The notes beneath the pieces were generated by a model. It was not told the DNA's origin, searched no databases, and saw nothing but the letters and a program-made list of their open reading frames with translations. Both the position numbers and the translations under genes were made by a program. From Lunularia cruciata (Eukaryota; Streptophyta; Marchantiopsida; Lunulariales; Lunulariaceae), in the NCBI GenBank assembly GCA_948567375.1, contig OX419762.1, positions 501,001 through 565,000 of the forward strand: a stretch of 64,000 bases of DNA, in the 5' to 3' direction. Positions 36,589-46,957 of this stretch are shown piece after piece; within the stretch, counting starts at the first letter, position 1; each line of letters opens with the position of its first letter.

Positions 36589-37444
36589 TCACTCCAAGAA
36601 CATGTAGTCCATTTGTTGATGTGATACACCCTCTAGAAGCTCAAAGTGAGGAGTGATATTTAAAGGAGACCATGCCCTGCACTTTGACACCTTGATTCTC
36701 AAGCCAACTAGTTGTAGCTTGGTAGTCAAGTGATCAAAGGCCTGCCTAATCTGATCTACATAGCACACGATGTGTGTATCATCTACCAAGGAGGGAAATA
36801 TAGAACCTGGCATGGCCAACGTAGTAGATAATGTAGTAGATAAGAGAGCTCTAAAGTGAACCATTGCAAATAAGGGTCCTCTTAAAGGATCTCCCTTACG
36901 TGTACCAATAATTGACTCCCTCCTGTGAACAATTGTGCTGGTGGTAAAGGGAAGTAGGAGAGCCATAAAAAGACCATACAAAAGGAATAAGACTCGCCAA
37001 GGATCCACCAGCCTCCCTATGCTCTCTAAAGATGGATGCACGTGAGATGTTATTAAAAGCATTCTCAACATCCACTTGTACAACGATACACTCTGGATGG
37101 ATATCTAGGAGTGCTCTAATATCTAAAGATAGAGCTTCACATCTTCCAAGTGTAGCTACTCCAAATTAATGTGGACTGAGGTGTTGTTGAAAGTGAGAAT
37201 GGTGCTCAAAGACAATGGGAAGATTGACCAAACGCAAAAAGATCTCTCCAATAGCAATCGGGCTAAGGCCCCCCGTGTCCTCTTCCATTGCAAGAAGTTG
37301 ACTAGCACCTAACACCCGACTAAGCGACAAAGGAATATCTCCTCTCACTACTACTGTAGCTACTTGAAACAACTTGGTCAAACCACTAGAAGGATCATCT
37401 ACCAAAAAGCAATCTCTATGGTGCTCATAAACCATCCCTGACAA
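36589..37444 (-). pseudogene. LINE reverse transcriptase, broken
   Basis: Two frames in sequence show RT of the non-LTR type. The 5' piece (37166-37444) has RVLGASQLLAMEEDTGGLSPIAIGEIFLRLV, matching the 'LL-K-GG-RPIA-GE-RL' block. The 3' piece (36589-37083) has GTRKGDPLRGPLFAMVHFRAL and FPSLVDDTHIVCYVD. The latter holds the catalytic Asp-Asp (VDD instead of the usual A/YDD), followed by LVGLRIKVSKCRAWSP. A frame break lies between them, and another decayed piece lies at 37500-37748. The gene is not functional. Confidence 0.75.
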
Positions 37445-38097
37445 GCCTCCTTAGGAAAGGCAAGGAGTAGTGCACAATGCTTGTGCAAAAAGTGACCTTT
37501 CAAGACATAAGGGCTACTTTGGTTGATAATCTAAGACCTCTAATGGTAGTCCCTCTGTTGATATAGGATGTAGTGAGCGTAGGGAAGAGATAGTCTATTA
37601 GTAGGACTAGCCATAGACAAATGGTGTAGTGCTTGTGCTGCTCTACTAAACTCTCTCGCCTGACCCAATGTCCTACACCATCGTAATTGAGTGGACTTTG
37701 TGGTATCATGTGGCAAAACTTGTCTCCTAAAGCATGTAGCCCAAACAAACTCCTCCTGAAGGGCTGCCCAATCTACTACTCAAAATTAACAAAATCTAGC
37801 AGCCACCTCTCTATGCCCCGCACATCCCCCTCTAGCTATAACAAAGACACCATCGAGTGAGTAAGAAGAATAGAAACCATGCTAACTCATCCAAGGGATC
37901 ACATGCCAAACGATAAAGTGGTAGGCAAAAAGCATGTCTAGCCTCATCATAGAGTGTGCGAGGTAGCCTATGGAATAGACATAGACATGGAAAACTAGTT
38001 TCAAATAACCCCAAAACGCAACCCGCCTAAGAAGCTAACCAATCCCACGACTCGATCGGTATCCCTGGAACAGTCAACAAAGGGATAGAAAAAGCAT

Positions 38098-38235
38098 GCA
38101 TAATCTCGAGTGTCATTGCTCTTGATGTGGTCGCTCGTCTCATGTGGGCATCCCAAGTGGTCCAATGCGTAATCTTGAGTGTCACTGCTCTTGATGTGGT
38201 CGCTCGTCTCACGTGGGCATCCCAAGTGGTCCAAT
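38098..38235. repeat. Two tandem copies of a 69-bp unit
   Basis: Copies at 38098-38166 and 38167-38235 differ at only a few positions, mostly transitions. On the minus strand the unit stays open and gives the repeated peptide DHLGC...ETSDHIKS, so the period is a multiple of three. It lies at the 5' side of the LINE relic. Confidence 0.9.
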
Positions 38236-38250
38236 CATAGTCTTTGTGCA

Positions 38251-39519
38251 TCCTTCACACATTGGTCTTTACCCCTTGCGAAGTAAAGCGTTAGGGACAC
38301 ACCGGGTATGGTGTATCCCAAACCGCTCTAAGCGGCTCCACATGAGGAAGTGTAGCCATGGCTAACACAAAAATAGTAACAATTGATGCGCTCCTCCATA
38401 TCTCCCCATACCTACAAAACCACAACCATTCACATCTCAACTCACAAAAGAAAATATAATCTCTCCAAACCCTAAAACTTTCAAACTCTTATCACTTTCA
38501 AATTCCATCTCCAAAATTTTCGATTAAATTCCCATGGAACTTAATCATAAAAACAAAGAAATTAGAAATGAAAATTCTTGACCCATCATTCTCAATATGT
38601 ACGGATCACTCTAAACCCTAAAAAATCTAAAAATACTGATAACTTTCTACTCAATTTTCAATAGTCTTCAAGCTATGTGCAAATGAATCCGAAATTGAAA
38701 AATGAACAGAATTTACAATTCACCAAGTGCTATATGCTAGAGAGCCCTCGTAACATATGGATCTTTCCTCTCACATCTCTCTCTTCTCCCATGTCCACAC
38801 TCTCCTTCAGCCTCCCAATCCTCAGCCTCGAAGAGCCGAGAAATCTTAAAGAAACAGACGTTGTTCGAAGAAACAGTGTGTCCAATGCTTCAATTATCAA
38901 CACCTGTCGTTGCCACTCTTCCTCAGATCCACCTCTGTGTCATTATCATACTTTTCTTTGCCGTGGTGGTGAGAGAAGAGTAAGAAAGAAAGAGAAAGAG
39001 TACACGAAAAAAAATAAAAATTTATCACTTCGTAGAACAGCGTCGGTAAACAGAAGCCGACACATTTATATTATCATTATCAAGAGCTCGTCCCCAAGTA
39101 CGACGAAACTCTAGATGGAAAGATTCGTGCAAAGAGGGATGGCTGAAAATAATATTTTCAGCCGTCCTTCTTTGTACATCCATCGGCCCCCACGACGGTG
39201 ACCGACGATGATGAACGGGCGTACAAAGGGGGCAAAGAGGCCCGGGCAGGAGCGGGCAGCGGAGCTCGAAAAATGATGACGCCAACGAGCGTTATAGTTG
39301 ACCACTGATGCGTTTCCCGGACCGGTAACAGCAAATTGAACTTTCACGGACAGATCGTCCGCGTGGGCAGAGTAGAGGGATGACATCCTGCGTGTCAGGG
39401 AAAGAGAGGTCGCTGGTTTTTCTTTCACGCCTCCCCACGTTAACGCAGTGAGTTTCTTCTGGGGCAAACCATCTAGTGGCATGTTTGTCTACTTTGACAT
39501 TCATTAGTTGCGTCATAAT
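38251..39519. other. Intergenic region upstream of the lipase gene
   Basis: No gene is recognised. Open frames on both strands (such as 38677-39114) lack family motifs and have low-complexity composition. The last few hundred bases are GC-richer and include the inverted repeat at 39127-39177, probably part of the lipase promoter region. Confidence 0.5.
39127..39177. repeat. Imperfect 24-bp inverted repeat upstream of the lipase
   Basis: The arms 39127-39150 and 39154-39177 pair with three mismatches around a 3-nt centre. The inner 10 bp (GGCTGAAAAT / ATTTTCAGCC) are perfect. It lies about 0.45 kb upstream of the predicted lipase TATA box. Confidence 0.8.
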
Positions 39520-39525
39520 CACGTG
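39520..39525 (+). promoter_or_regulatory. G-box (CACGTG) in the lipase promoter
   Basis: A palindromic CACGTG lies 62 bp upstream of the TATA box. In plants such boxes bind bZIP and bHLH factors. Its use here is inferred from position only. Confidence 0.45.
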
Positions 39526-39586
39526 CAAAAGGACATGTATTATGAAATCGGGAGCTCATATCACCCGGAGTAGGAAGGAGGCGCGG

Positions 39587-39594
39587 TATATAGA
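39587..39594 (+). promoter_or_regulatory. TATA box of the lipase gene
   Basis: TATATAGA in a GC-rich setting, about 290 bp before the lipase start codon. It implies transcription from about 39620 and a 5' leader near 260 nt. Confidence 0.5.
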
Positions 39595-39880
39595 ATGGAG
39601 ACGGGAGAAGTGACAATTGTAGAGTAGAGTAGTGCAAAGAGAAAAGCAAACCAGACCAAGCACGAGATATGGAGGATGATGAATGATTTCTAGGTTTGGT
39701 AGGGGTTCGAGCGGTGTAGAATTTTGATCGGATAGGATGGTTTGCAAATTGGGGCTTCATGCCGGGGAGAATCGCGTGGCGTGTTCTGGAGTTGAGTTCT
39801 CGGTGGTGGATGTTAGCTTAATTTAAGCAGGTTTAATCTTTGGGAGGAGCAGGCTGTCGGATTGGTGATTCAGGAGAGAT

Positions 39881-40843
39881 ATGGGGCCAATTTCTGGTTT
39901 GGTAGCCACATTGAAATTTGTAATTGCCCTTGTACTGCTCAGTTTTCGATTCACAGGCTTTGAAAATGCCTTACAATCAGTGGTACCGAAACAATTGTTT
40001 CAAACACAATCACGAGAATGTTTATACAACAGGACTTTGGCTCTTTATGTCGTTGAGTATGCAGCTGCGGTGTATGTAGATGATTCTACTGCACTTCTGT
40101 CATGGAGCTGCTCCCGATGTGGTGGTTTGACAGCAGGCTTCAAGATTAAGGAGCTAGTCGTTGATATACCTCACTGTCTCCAGGCTTACGTTGGAGTTGC
40201 GGAAGGTTTGAAATCGATTGTGATTGCGTTTCGTGGCACCCAGGAAACTAGCTATCAAAATTGGGCGGAGGACCTTTATTTTAGGCAGCTGGATCTTAAT
40301 TACCCTGGAATAGAAGATGCCATGGTGCACAGCGGGTTCTATTCAGCTTATCACAACACAACCTTACGTGACAGTGTTATGAAAGGGGTTGAGGCTATAT
40401 TGGCCGATAGAAGTGATCTTGGTATCATCGTCACAGGTCATTCCATGGGCGGGGCGATGGCTACTTTGTGCGCTTTAGATCTTGCTGTGAATTTTGGGAG
40501 GACAGATTTAAAGGTGATAACGTTTGGTCAGCCTCGAATTGGTAACTCTGTCTTTGCTGCAGGTTATTACGCTCTTGTTCCGGATACTGTGCGCATGACT
40601 CATAGTCACGATATTGTGCCACACTTGCCTCCGTACTACACACTCTTAGGAGAGAAAACCTACCATCACTTCGCCACAGAGGTTTGGATCTTTAAAATCC
40701 AAGTTGGTCGGCTTCAGTACGAATTCGAGCAAGTTTGTGACAGTTCCGGGGAAGATCCCGATTGTAGTAGGTCAGTGACCGGCAACAGTATTTCTGACCA
40801 TTTGCAGTATCTTGGAGTTTATCTGAAGACGGTGGATTCGTAG
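39881..40843 (+). CDS. Secreted class-3 (alpha/beta-hydrolase) lipase, single exon, 320 aa
   Basis: A lipase of the fungal-lipase-like class 3 family, expected to cleave acyl ester bonds of triacylglycerols or related lipids. The N-terminus has a hydrophobic signal-peptide core (about residues 10-22), suggesting entry into the secretory pathway. Visible motifs are YAAAVYVDD and WSCSRCGGLTAGF (about 60-87), the oxyanion-side IAFRGT (115-120), the nucleophile elbow GHSMGG with Ser188, FGQPRIGN (215-222), DIVPHLPP with the probable catalytic Asp244, and SDHLQYLGV with the probable catalytic His307. Length and motif order match plant homologues end to end. No intron interrupts the frame, although plant relatives commonly have several, so this may be a retrogene or a lineage with intron loss. 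The start is the first ATG ahead of the signal peptide. It is convergent with the xylose isomerase gene. Confidence 0.93.
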   Translation: MGPISGLVATLKFVIALVLLSFRFTGFENALQSVVPKQLFQTQSRECLYNRTLALYVVEYAAAVYVDDSTALLSWSCSRCGGLTAGFKIKELVVDIPHCLQAYVGVAEGLKSIVIAFRGTQETSYQNWAEDLYFRQLDLNYPGIEDAMVHSGFYSAYHNTTLRDSVMKGVEAILADRSDLGIIVTGHSMGGAMATLCALDLAVNFGRTDLKVITFGQPRIGNSVFAAGYYALVPDTVRMTHSHDIVPHLPPYYTLLGEKTYHHFATEVWIFKIQVGRLQYEFEQVCDSSGEDPDCSRSVTGNSISDHLQYLGVYLKTVDS

Positions 40844-41695
40844 ATAAATTGAGCGACTGTGGCATTTAAGGTGGCCTTGCAAGACGTTGATAAAATGGAG
40901 AAGCATGCGGTGGTCATTGCTGCCGGACAACGCTCTGCCTGCGTTGACACAGCTTGGCTATACGAAGTGTGATGGATATGTTTCGAGGAAAACCTTGTGT
41001 CATGCCGTTTACCAGTTATTGGGACACGGTTACCATCACAGAATTGTGTCCGAAGTCCTTCGAGTGGGCTGAACGTTTCAACGTTGATGTGTCAGAAAGT
41101 ACCGAGGTGCTGCAAATTCACAGCAATTCTCTCCTTGTCGATGTGGAGAGAATGGACAAGCATACACATCTCCTGGGTGTACCAACTGGTCTGCTGTAAA
41201 TTTATCATTCTTTTGATCAGCAAGTGTAAAATTTCGGGTTATGATAAAGGTCAAAATCCGGGAGTGTATATAAAATATACTTAGGTTGCTGTTTATACAT
41301 TATAGGTAGAGCCCTGTCCATACTGGATATACTTGTAGAAGAAATTGATCGTGCCATGTAAAGAAAATTGACGCTGACAAGGATAGTTGTATTCTTGTAG
41401 CCATTGCATATTTAGCAGTGAGTTCACGAGTAGAAAGTCCATTCGCAAAAGATAGACGCTGGCTAGTGAACTCACAAGATTGGTAAAAGACCCCTTGTCT
41501 TACTTGAAGCTTGGGTATCATACATGAATAAAGGTCTGTTTCATCCGTATACAAGTTTTTACTTTAGACGACTTATCACCCATCATATGCTAGTTTTAGG
41601 CACAATCCTACTGCTTTATCAGAATGTACAGACAAACAAAAGTATTATCTCATGTGGTAGATATAGATGAAACAGTGCTTTGAGTTGCTGCCATA
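40844..41695. other. Convergent intergenic region between lipase and xylose isomerase
   Basis: It holds the 3' ends of two genes that face each other. Short open frames (for example 40954-41199) have no recognisable family and are probably 3' untranslated sequence. No further gene is seen. Confidence 0.6.
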
Positions 41696-44600
41696 TCAGG
41701 TGTAGGAATGGAGTATCATCTCCGCAAGTTCCTGCGTAAAGAGTAGTAGGTCAGTAACTGCCTCATGAAATTAATGATAGCACTCCAGCATCAATTTAAA
41801 CCATTATCATTTCTTAGAGAAGCATGTCCTACCTGCTTCCCAGATGAAACTGTCGGCTCGCCCCATTCGGAGGCATGCTTTTCCAGGCTTTCAAAATCAG
41901 CATTTCCGGCCTGCAGTATTAAAGCTTCTGTGAGCAAAGAGGGTGGTCTGAGGTGTCTCAGTGAGTTTGTTTTCAGGCCCACTATAGCCAGAAGCTGAAG
42001 AGTTCAGAACAATACCTGATAAATGCGGAAGGTCCGAGAAAATTCAACATTCACATGTTCACAGGGAAACTGAGAGGATTCTAACCTCAATAGCAGCGCC
42101 AATGGAAGAATCAAAGCTTGCGTAACGATTTTTGACTAGGTCACTTAGGGTGCCATCCTGCAAATAAACCCCACCAAGTAAGAACTCACAATTCTTACAG
42201 TGGTACACACAATATAAGTTCAACTACGTACATAACATCGCAATCACAGACGAGATATTGTTACCTGATAGAGCTTGGCTGCGTTGACCAACCCCCTCGC
42301 AAGGGCGTCCATGCCTAGGATGTGAGCAATGAAGAGATCTTCAACATCCACGCTCTCTCTCCTCCTGCTCACGATAGCGCATATAGATTACTGAGCACCC
42401 AAAAACCGACGGTGCCAAATTCTTAATGTTCATGTCAGACTACGATGCAAGACTTCCGAAAGAAAAGGTCTAGAAAACTTACAATTTGGCATCAAAGTTG
42501 AAACCACCAGGGGCAAGGCCCCCCTGCAACAGTATATTAGCCAAGAACAATTTTCAGCGACAGCTCAAATAGCTTCGTAAATACCTTGCTAGGAAAAGAA
42601 GGTCCATGGAAAGCTCAGGAGACTAAGTAATGGAGTTTGGAAGCTACTTTGCCTATGAGGTCCTTACGTTCTTAATAACTGTCAGCATAACCAACGTTGC
42701 CTCTTCGATATTCGTAAGGAACTGATCAGTGTCCCAGCCTGCACCCGAGGTCAACCATGAAAAGTTTGATTCAGGATGTGCTCAGAGCATCATTAGAATG
42801 GAAGTCACCGGTCACGTTATCGCGAATATGTAAGGAAAACTAAATGTTCTGAAAATGCAAGAAATTGCAAATCGGATGATCACCGGTCTGTGCGTCTCCT
42901 GTGTTTGCATCAATGTTGCCCAAAACTCCATTAATCCTTGCCACTTCAACTTCGTGGTGGCAGCTGCATGCAATTCAAAAGTCAGTACCATAGTTAGAAA
43001 CGCAGGCAGAATCTAGCCTAAAATAGAGAAAGAGGGTAAATTCTCACGGCTGCGAACATAAGTTACATTTCACGAGTCCTGGTGCGCGTATACTTGACCT
43101 CTTTTCAAGCTATACCAACGTATCATACCGTCAATAGAGGTCACAAATATTGCTTACCTGTGTCCCGCTAGAGTTGCGTGATTACATTCAATATTCAGCT
43201 TGAATTCACCTACGCATACGGAAGTCAACCGAGAAAATCATGATCCAAACTTTCTTGAAGCATAAGTGATAGCAACTTTCAAACCGTGCCTGATCGAACC
43301 TTTTCTACTCTCAATGCTGGCTTGAGGACTAGGCATTCTAAACTGACAAAGGCTAATGCTTGCCAAGAAACGAAAGAGGAGACTGAAACAGTACCTAGAA
43401 GATCATATTTCTGCAGGAAACTGATGGCCGTTGCAGCATCCCAGTCATATCTGCCAAGAATACATATAGATATCCATTCAGCTTTCACCCGTATTGAACT
43501 CGACTAGGGTGTAATGGCATCTACTTATCTGCACCATAAGTTCAAATGCTTGCCATGAAACGGATATGAAGTAGACAAAGACTACGTACTGATGCTTAGT
43601 TGGTTCTTGTGGCTTCGGCTCAATCAAAAGAGTTCCTGCAAACAGCTGACATCAGCACCAGGACGAAATTACAAAACTTCAGCAGATTCGGGGCCTATGG
43701 AACCACGACAAGCGACGGTAACCATCTGGTTCAGAAGCATTACCTTGAAAGCCAATTTTCCTTTTATACGCCACAGCCCCCTTGAAAAAGCTTCCCTGTT
43801 GAGTGCAGTGCCACTATTAGAGACAATGACATCCAGGACCGTTTCCTAAACTAGCTTCCAGGACCGCTTCCTAAACTAGCTAGCTACGGCGGGATAGAGG
43901 GATAGTTGGTAATCAATCATTGTTCAGCCCAGAGGAAATCATCGTTAGTCATCGCACCACTTGTCAAGTTTCCTCTCAAGGTTATGCATTGTTTCCGGCG
44001 CCTCATCCGAGGCAAAGCCTAGCCTGCTGGCTAAAGCCAACTGGAAGTTTCTCTGCGAGTCCCGATTGTCGGTTACCGGTCCCGATTGTCTGGTAACCGA
44101 CAATCGGCTCGACAACCGACATGGATGTAAAGCTCGCTATCGGCTCGCATCTCTCTTAACAAGGCTTCGGTGAAGATTACAAACTTGAAAAATTATAGAC
44201 AAAAGGGACATACCATATGGTCCAGTTCTTTCTTCAGGTCTGTGTTAAGGAGACTCTGATAACCCTCGCGTCCACCCCAAAACACATAATTCTCTCCTCC
44301 AAGTTCATGCGTCACCTGAGAAAAAACTATCTAGTCAAGAACATTGATTCTTTAAGGGAATAAAACTTCCTTAACGACTTCTTAAGTTGCACTGGACATG
44401 ACGTTCCCATCTGCATACTGTTCGCGAAGATGCATAAGCTGCGCTGCCCCAAGAATTAACCTTACCTCCATAGCCTTCTTCACCTGTGCAGCCGCATATG
44501 CAAAGACTCTCACGTCTGGGCTGCATATACAAACAGGCTCAAGGTTAGATAGATATACCAAAGGCGATAAACAGCACTCCATGTTGAATGTAACCTCAGA

Positions 44601-46128
44601 ATATTGAAAACATAATACCTTGTGGCAGCTCCGTGCATGTAGCGGGGATGCTTGAAAAGTTGTGCTGTTCCCCATAGTGGCCGGATATTTGTTCCTTCCT
44701 GAAGTTTTGTACGAAAGTTACGAAACGTCAGTGCGATGTTCCGTTCTTCTCACAGAGAAGTATATGTGAAATGAGAGCAGAAGCCGTTCGTAGATCGGGA
44801 AATCCGTTTACGCACATAGCATATTCCCATCCTCATTAGTTAGACGCCATAGCGACATCTGTGATGTAACCTTTTTCTTTCTTTGAACGCATTACACATG
44901 TAAAGCTCATTCTTCCAGGTTAAAGGAAGAATGAGCAAAGTATCAGTTCTGTTGTTTGCAAACCTGAAGACTCTTAACCAACGCCACGATTGCGTCAAGA
45001 TTCTTGTTGCTTTCTTGCAATGAAGCTCCTTCTGGGGCTATGTCTCTATCATGGAAGCACCACCATTCCACCCCTAGTTTCTTGATAAATTCGAAGTTGG
45101 CTCGCACTACAAGGATAAGAGAGGAGAATGATGCAGTGTCCAATCAGAGGTAAATAAGGCATACTCCAGGGCTAAAGACTTTACAACCAGAAGTTTTTCT
45201 AGACATTTATCGAGATGAAATTCCACAAATGCCACAAACCTTGCAATGATATCGCTTGATAAAGAAAGAAACAATCCATCCTCGGAAAGCGGAGCTGTCT
45301 GGCACTAGATTTGGTCGGAGACAGAAGAACAATGAGCAACTTACTGCGAGTCTTGGCCATCTCCAGCGAATCGGTGCCATCCTCCCAAGCCCAGACCCTT
45401 GTTGCAGAACCGAAAGGATCACCACCATCGCCTCTGAAGGAATGCCAGAAAGCTACACTGAACCTTAACCAGTCCTGTATCACGAAATGGCAGAGTACTT
45501 CGTGACTTCAACACATGTAATCAGTCACGCACTCAGCCCTGGTGTAACAGCGATTCACTATCTATTCAACTCGTCTCATTGTACCATCACACAGAAAATC
45601 CTGAGAGCTTCACAGTTTTCTAGGACGTACCTTCATCTTCTTGCCGAGAACCACCTCTTCCGCGTTGTACCACCTGTAGGCGAGAGGATTATGGCTCGAC
45701 GGTCCCTATGTAAGGTGGTCAGGAGTTAGCTTCGCTACTCGATCGCCGCAATCTCAGGCACAGAATTGATAGAACAAGGAAATTTCTCAGTATTTAATTA
45801 AGGGGCACGGATTGAAGCTACAGATTCAAGTTAGTAAATTTTACCTCGTATTTTATTGTGCCTATGTTGGGGAAAAATTCTCCTTCCCAGGAAGATTCTT
45901 GAGGATCAGCGACCCGGCACGTCCTATCCGCCATGAGAAGATCTTCAGCTCCAATGATGACCTGATCATCAATCGACACATCGTAAGTTTGAAGTTCCCA
46001 CAGGTACACAGCATCCAGGATAAGCGAAAGCAATTCCAAATTTCTGCACGAATTCACTACAAGAGATGTACCTTTGCCGTGCAGAAACACGCCAGAAATA
46101 ACACGAGAACGCCCTCTTTGATCGTCAT
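41696..46128 (-). CDS. xylA: Xylose isomerase, 19 exons, 480 aa
   Basis: This enzyme interconverts D-xylose and D-xylulose. Exons on the minus strand, in order: 46128-46072, 45961-45845, 45705-45631, 45474-45345, 45106-44964, 44698-44619, 44520-44466, 44315-44214, 43795-43744, 43635-43590, 43450-43395, 43209-43158, 42963-42884, 42738-42668, 42523-42483, 42364-42265, 42157-42086, 41910-41833, 41731-41696. All have GT-AG borders and the phases join into one frame of 481 codons including the stop, close to the ~477 aa of plant homologues. Exon 1 encodes a hydrophobic signal peptide ([19 protein letters not shown]). Catalytic His145 and Asp148 lie in FHDRD. Metal and substrate residues are Glu276 and Lys278 ([12 protein letters not shown]), Glu312 and His315 (IECNH), Asp340, Asp351 and Asp353 ([17 protein letters not shown]) and Asp383 (FNFDAK). 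All are present, so the enzyme should be active. The signal peptide suggests the secretory system. The start of exon 2 is the least certain junction. Confidence 0.95.
43833..43882. repeat. Tandem duplication of a 25-bp unit in xylA intron 8
   Basis: CCAGGACCG[T/C]TTCCTAAACT-type units at 43833-43857 and 43858-43882 differ at two positions. They lie in the longest xylA intron (43796-44213). Confidence 0.85.
44062..44107. repeat. Perfect 16-bp inverted repeat in xylA intron 8
   Basis: Arms CCGATTGTCGGTTACC (44062-44077) and GGTAACCGACAATCGG (44092-44107) are exact reverse complements with a 14-nt spacer. The spacer itself repeats the CCCGATTGTC word, and a further GACAACCGAC follows. It may be a small foldback insertion. 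Confidence 0.88.
44905..44936. repeat. Perfect 12-bp inverted repeat in xylA intron 5
   Basis: Arms GCTCATTCTTCC (44905-44916) and GGAAGAATGAGC (44925-44936) with an 8-nt loop, inside the intron between exons 5 and 6 (44699-44963). Confidence 0.8.
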
Positions 46129-46957
46129 CCTGTGTACTGCTCTCACTCTCCTACAATCCAGCAACAAACTCGTTCTCATCAATCCCAAACGAACTATATC
46201 TCCCCCTCAGCTCATAGTCTAGAAAAGTAACCTGCTGCGGGGAATCTTATAGCGCAATTCGTCCGTAAGCCACTACCATATTCAATCCACCACCAGCTCT
46301 ACGCACCAACTGGAGGCTTTCTTTGCATGACAAAGGACTGAAAGAAACCGCGCCAATCATGCCAGGTCAAATTAGGACAATATTGGCCATGTCGTAAAGA
46401 TACGAATTTAAGAACACGGCTACATGCGGCCAATTCTATTCTCACTTTGCGTCCGTGTTGGAGATTTACGTCCGGCACCACTCCGTCCACGAGGGTGCCC
46501 AATTCAAATTGGAAAACGAAGCTAAGAAGATATAGGAGAACACCGTAGGAGAATGTACCGTCTCTTTCGTATATTCAAGATCGTGACGCAACACATGCTA
46601 CGAACTTACAGAGTCCGGTGATGTCGAATTGGTGGAGAAGTGGCCGAACTTGTCACGTCGTCGAAGAAGTGTAGTCATAGTAAGTGAAAAAGAAGCGGTG
46701 TACTATAGATTTGATCGAGTTGGTAAAGTAGCTGGAGGACACGTCCACCTAGCACCGAAAGGAGGAGGCCCTACATGAATGAATTCCGCTGACGCGTGGA
46801 GCCATACGGTAATGAAGTTTGCATTGTCTCATGGTCATCGAAGAGCAGAGTCCCTAAAGTAGACAGTGGAATTGAGAGGGACCATCCATTGACCGATTAG
46901 GGAATTCGGGGCGCTTGATTAACATTGTGGAAGAGGGGGGAATCATATCGAGCAAAT
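46129..46957. other. Divergent promoter region between xylA and ENOD93
   Basis: 829 bp separate the two start codons, and the genes point away from each other. Open frames inside (for example 46299-46502) show no family. The region should hold both promoters and 5' leaders, but I cannot place individual TATA boxes with confidence. Confidence 0.6.

Larger units (their letters stand above)
34691..38250 (-). mobile_element. Decayed non-LTR retrotransposon (LINE)
   Basis: A LINE relic read on the minus strand. Its reverse-transcriptase core is listed separately at 36589-37444. Homologous frames extend downstream, for example ATHDAIRDIV at about 35.8 kb and LDAPIVCRLYNLHS at about 35.3 kb. Near the 3' end a tail motif (CTATGGATTGATGGGGTCTT and variants) occurs at about 35.1 kb and again at about 34.8 kb, so two tails may lie in a row. 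The 5' boundary is uncertain. There is no intact frame. Confidence 0.6.

Noticed and set aside
38677-39114. 145-codon plus-strand frame upstream of the lipase as a gene
   Set aside because: Ser/Lys-rich low-complexity peptide with no motif, in AT-rich DNA; more likely chance.
40954-41199. Open frames just after the lipase stop as a second gene or exon
   Set aside because: The lipase homology is complete at 40843. The frames have no family and lie where the 3' untranslated region is expected.
46299-46502. Minus-strand 67-codon frame upstream of xylA as an additional exon
   Set aside because: The xylA signal-peptide exon at 46072-46128 already gives a complete start, and this frame has no similarity to xylose isomerase.
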